NCBI GenBank assembly: GCA_021292105.1
Contig: CM037870.1
Location: forward strand, 43,790,576-43,854,575
Length of the DNA: 64,000 nt
Reading direction: 5' to 3'
Source: Anadara kagoshimensis
Taxonomy: Eukaryota > Mollusca > Bivalvia > Arcoida > Arcidae
In this document: positions 63,213 through 64,000 of the stretch, in pieces
Position numbering within the stretch: the first letter of the stretch is position 1
How the letters are laid out: each line of letters opens with the position of its first letter
Notes under the pieces: model-generated
What the model was told of the DNA's origin: nothing
Database searches by the model: none
The model's input: the letters and a program-made list of their open reading frames with translations, nothing else
Made by a program: the position numbers and the translations under genes

Positions 63213-64000
63213 TTATTATATTATTGTTTTCCTACTCCGACAAATCATCAGCCCAGTAAACCTGTCTTGTTGGGGTTTAGTTGGCTGATCAGCCCAGTAA
63301 ACCCCCATTTTAATTTTTGTCTTGTTCAGTGGGGTTTAGTGAGCTGATTTGGCGGGCTAAAATGTATTGAAGGACCAAACTAAAGATAAGAAATATAAGT
63401 CTTTTACTGATTCGCCATGTGCTGATTTTGGAATTTTTAATTCAAATAATCAGCGCCATTCAAAATCAGCACACGACAGATTTATTGGAACTGAAAACCG
63501 TGTATTTGGCAACATTTAACGAAACCAAATCATAAAGAACACGAAACAATACACATTAATGATAAAACATACAAACAAGACTATACAAACATAAGGTACA
63601 CTTATTTAGACCCTCGACTTTGGATGGTCACTGGAGTAAATGCCCACTTGTATACATGTAATGCTATCCTCAATTATCCCACTCGTTTTACAACCGGTAA
63701 CCCATAAATACGTACATTTAAAATTAAGAATAATCCTTATTTTACCAGCAGTGAACCAACAGCCAATGTGATCCATAATAGAGGCCCAGAAGGGCATGCC
63801 ATGCGCAACTGGCACAATTTGTCCTCATTTGCATATTTTCCTAACATTGGGTCAATTTCGGTATAAAATTGAACCCATGCACAATGAATATTTTAGTGAT
63901 TTTGCTTTTTATTAAAGGTGATCATCTTGGATATCGTATGAGGTCGCCAAATTTGGTTTCAATTGGCCCAGTGGTTTCAGAACAAAAGATCAAAGCTTAT
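63213..64000. repeat. About 790-bp direct repeat, copy B (runs off the window)
   Basis: Matches copy A to the last base of the window, so the repeat probably continues. Confidence 0.9.

Overview
The window reads as nuclear DNA of a bivalve mollusc. It is AT-rich and gene-poor, with GT-AG introns and many microsatellites. It also carries interspersed repeats I associate with bivalves: the 'CTTCCGGAGCACC' and 'ACGGGCGTCT' families, and a tandem-core element ending 'CTCAGGTGAGCG'. Species and repeat-family names come from memory and were not searched. There are no prokaryotic features.

Region by region. 1-11,750: repeats only. These include a 2.39-kb element with TTAA target duplication nested in a LINE open reading frame, a second partial copy of that element, a degenerate LINE reverse transcriptase on the minus strand, and a tandem-core element. 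11,757-33,786 (+): a very large RNF213-like gene, nine coding exons and about 4,865 codons, in which one exon is 11.7 kb. All exon junctions are phase-compatible, but eight single-step frame breaks interrupt the reading frame. 33,787-37,800: the downstream sequence or 3' UTR, built from about four imperfect 0.7-0.9 kb units and dense in Pumilio-type TGTANATA motifs on the sense strand. 37,900-46,400: intergenic repeats, foldbacks, a CAG..CTG MITE, a tRNA-derived SINE and an exact 86-bp tandem array. 46,416-58,941 (-): an intact seven-exon gene for a 309-residue membrane-anchored SPFH/band-7 protein. Its introns hold a piggyBac-type element nested in an older MITE, plus many hairpins. 59,000-64,000: tandem and direct repeats with no gene seen.

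The two genes are convergent, with about 12.6 kb between their stop codons. In known families, RNF213 proteins are giant AAA+ ATPase/E3 ligases acting in ubiquitin, lipid-droplet and antimicrobial pathways. SPFH proteins scaffold membrane microdomains. Nothing in the sequence shows that the two genes work together.

Most worth checking: the sense-strand Pumilio-motif array after the RNF213-like gene; the absence of a RING finger in that protein; and two nested TTAA insertions, one tested by frame restoration and the other by uninterrupted copies of the host repeat in the same window.
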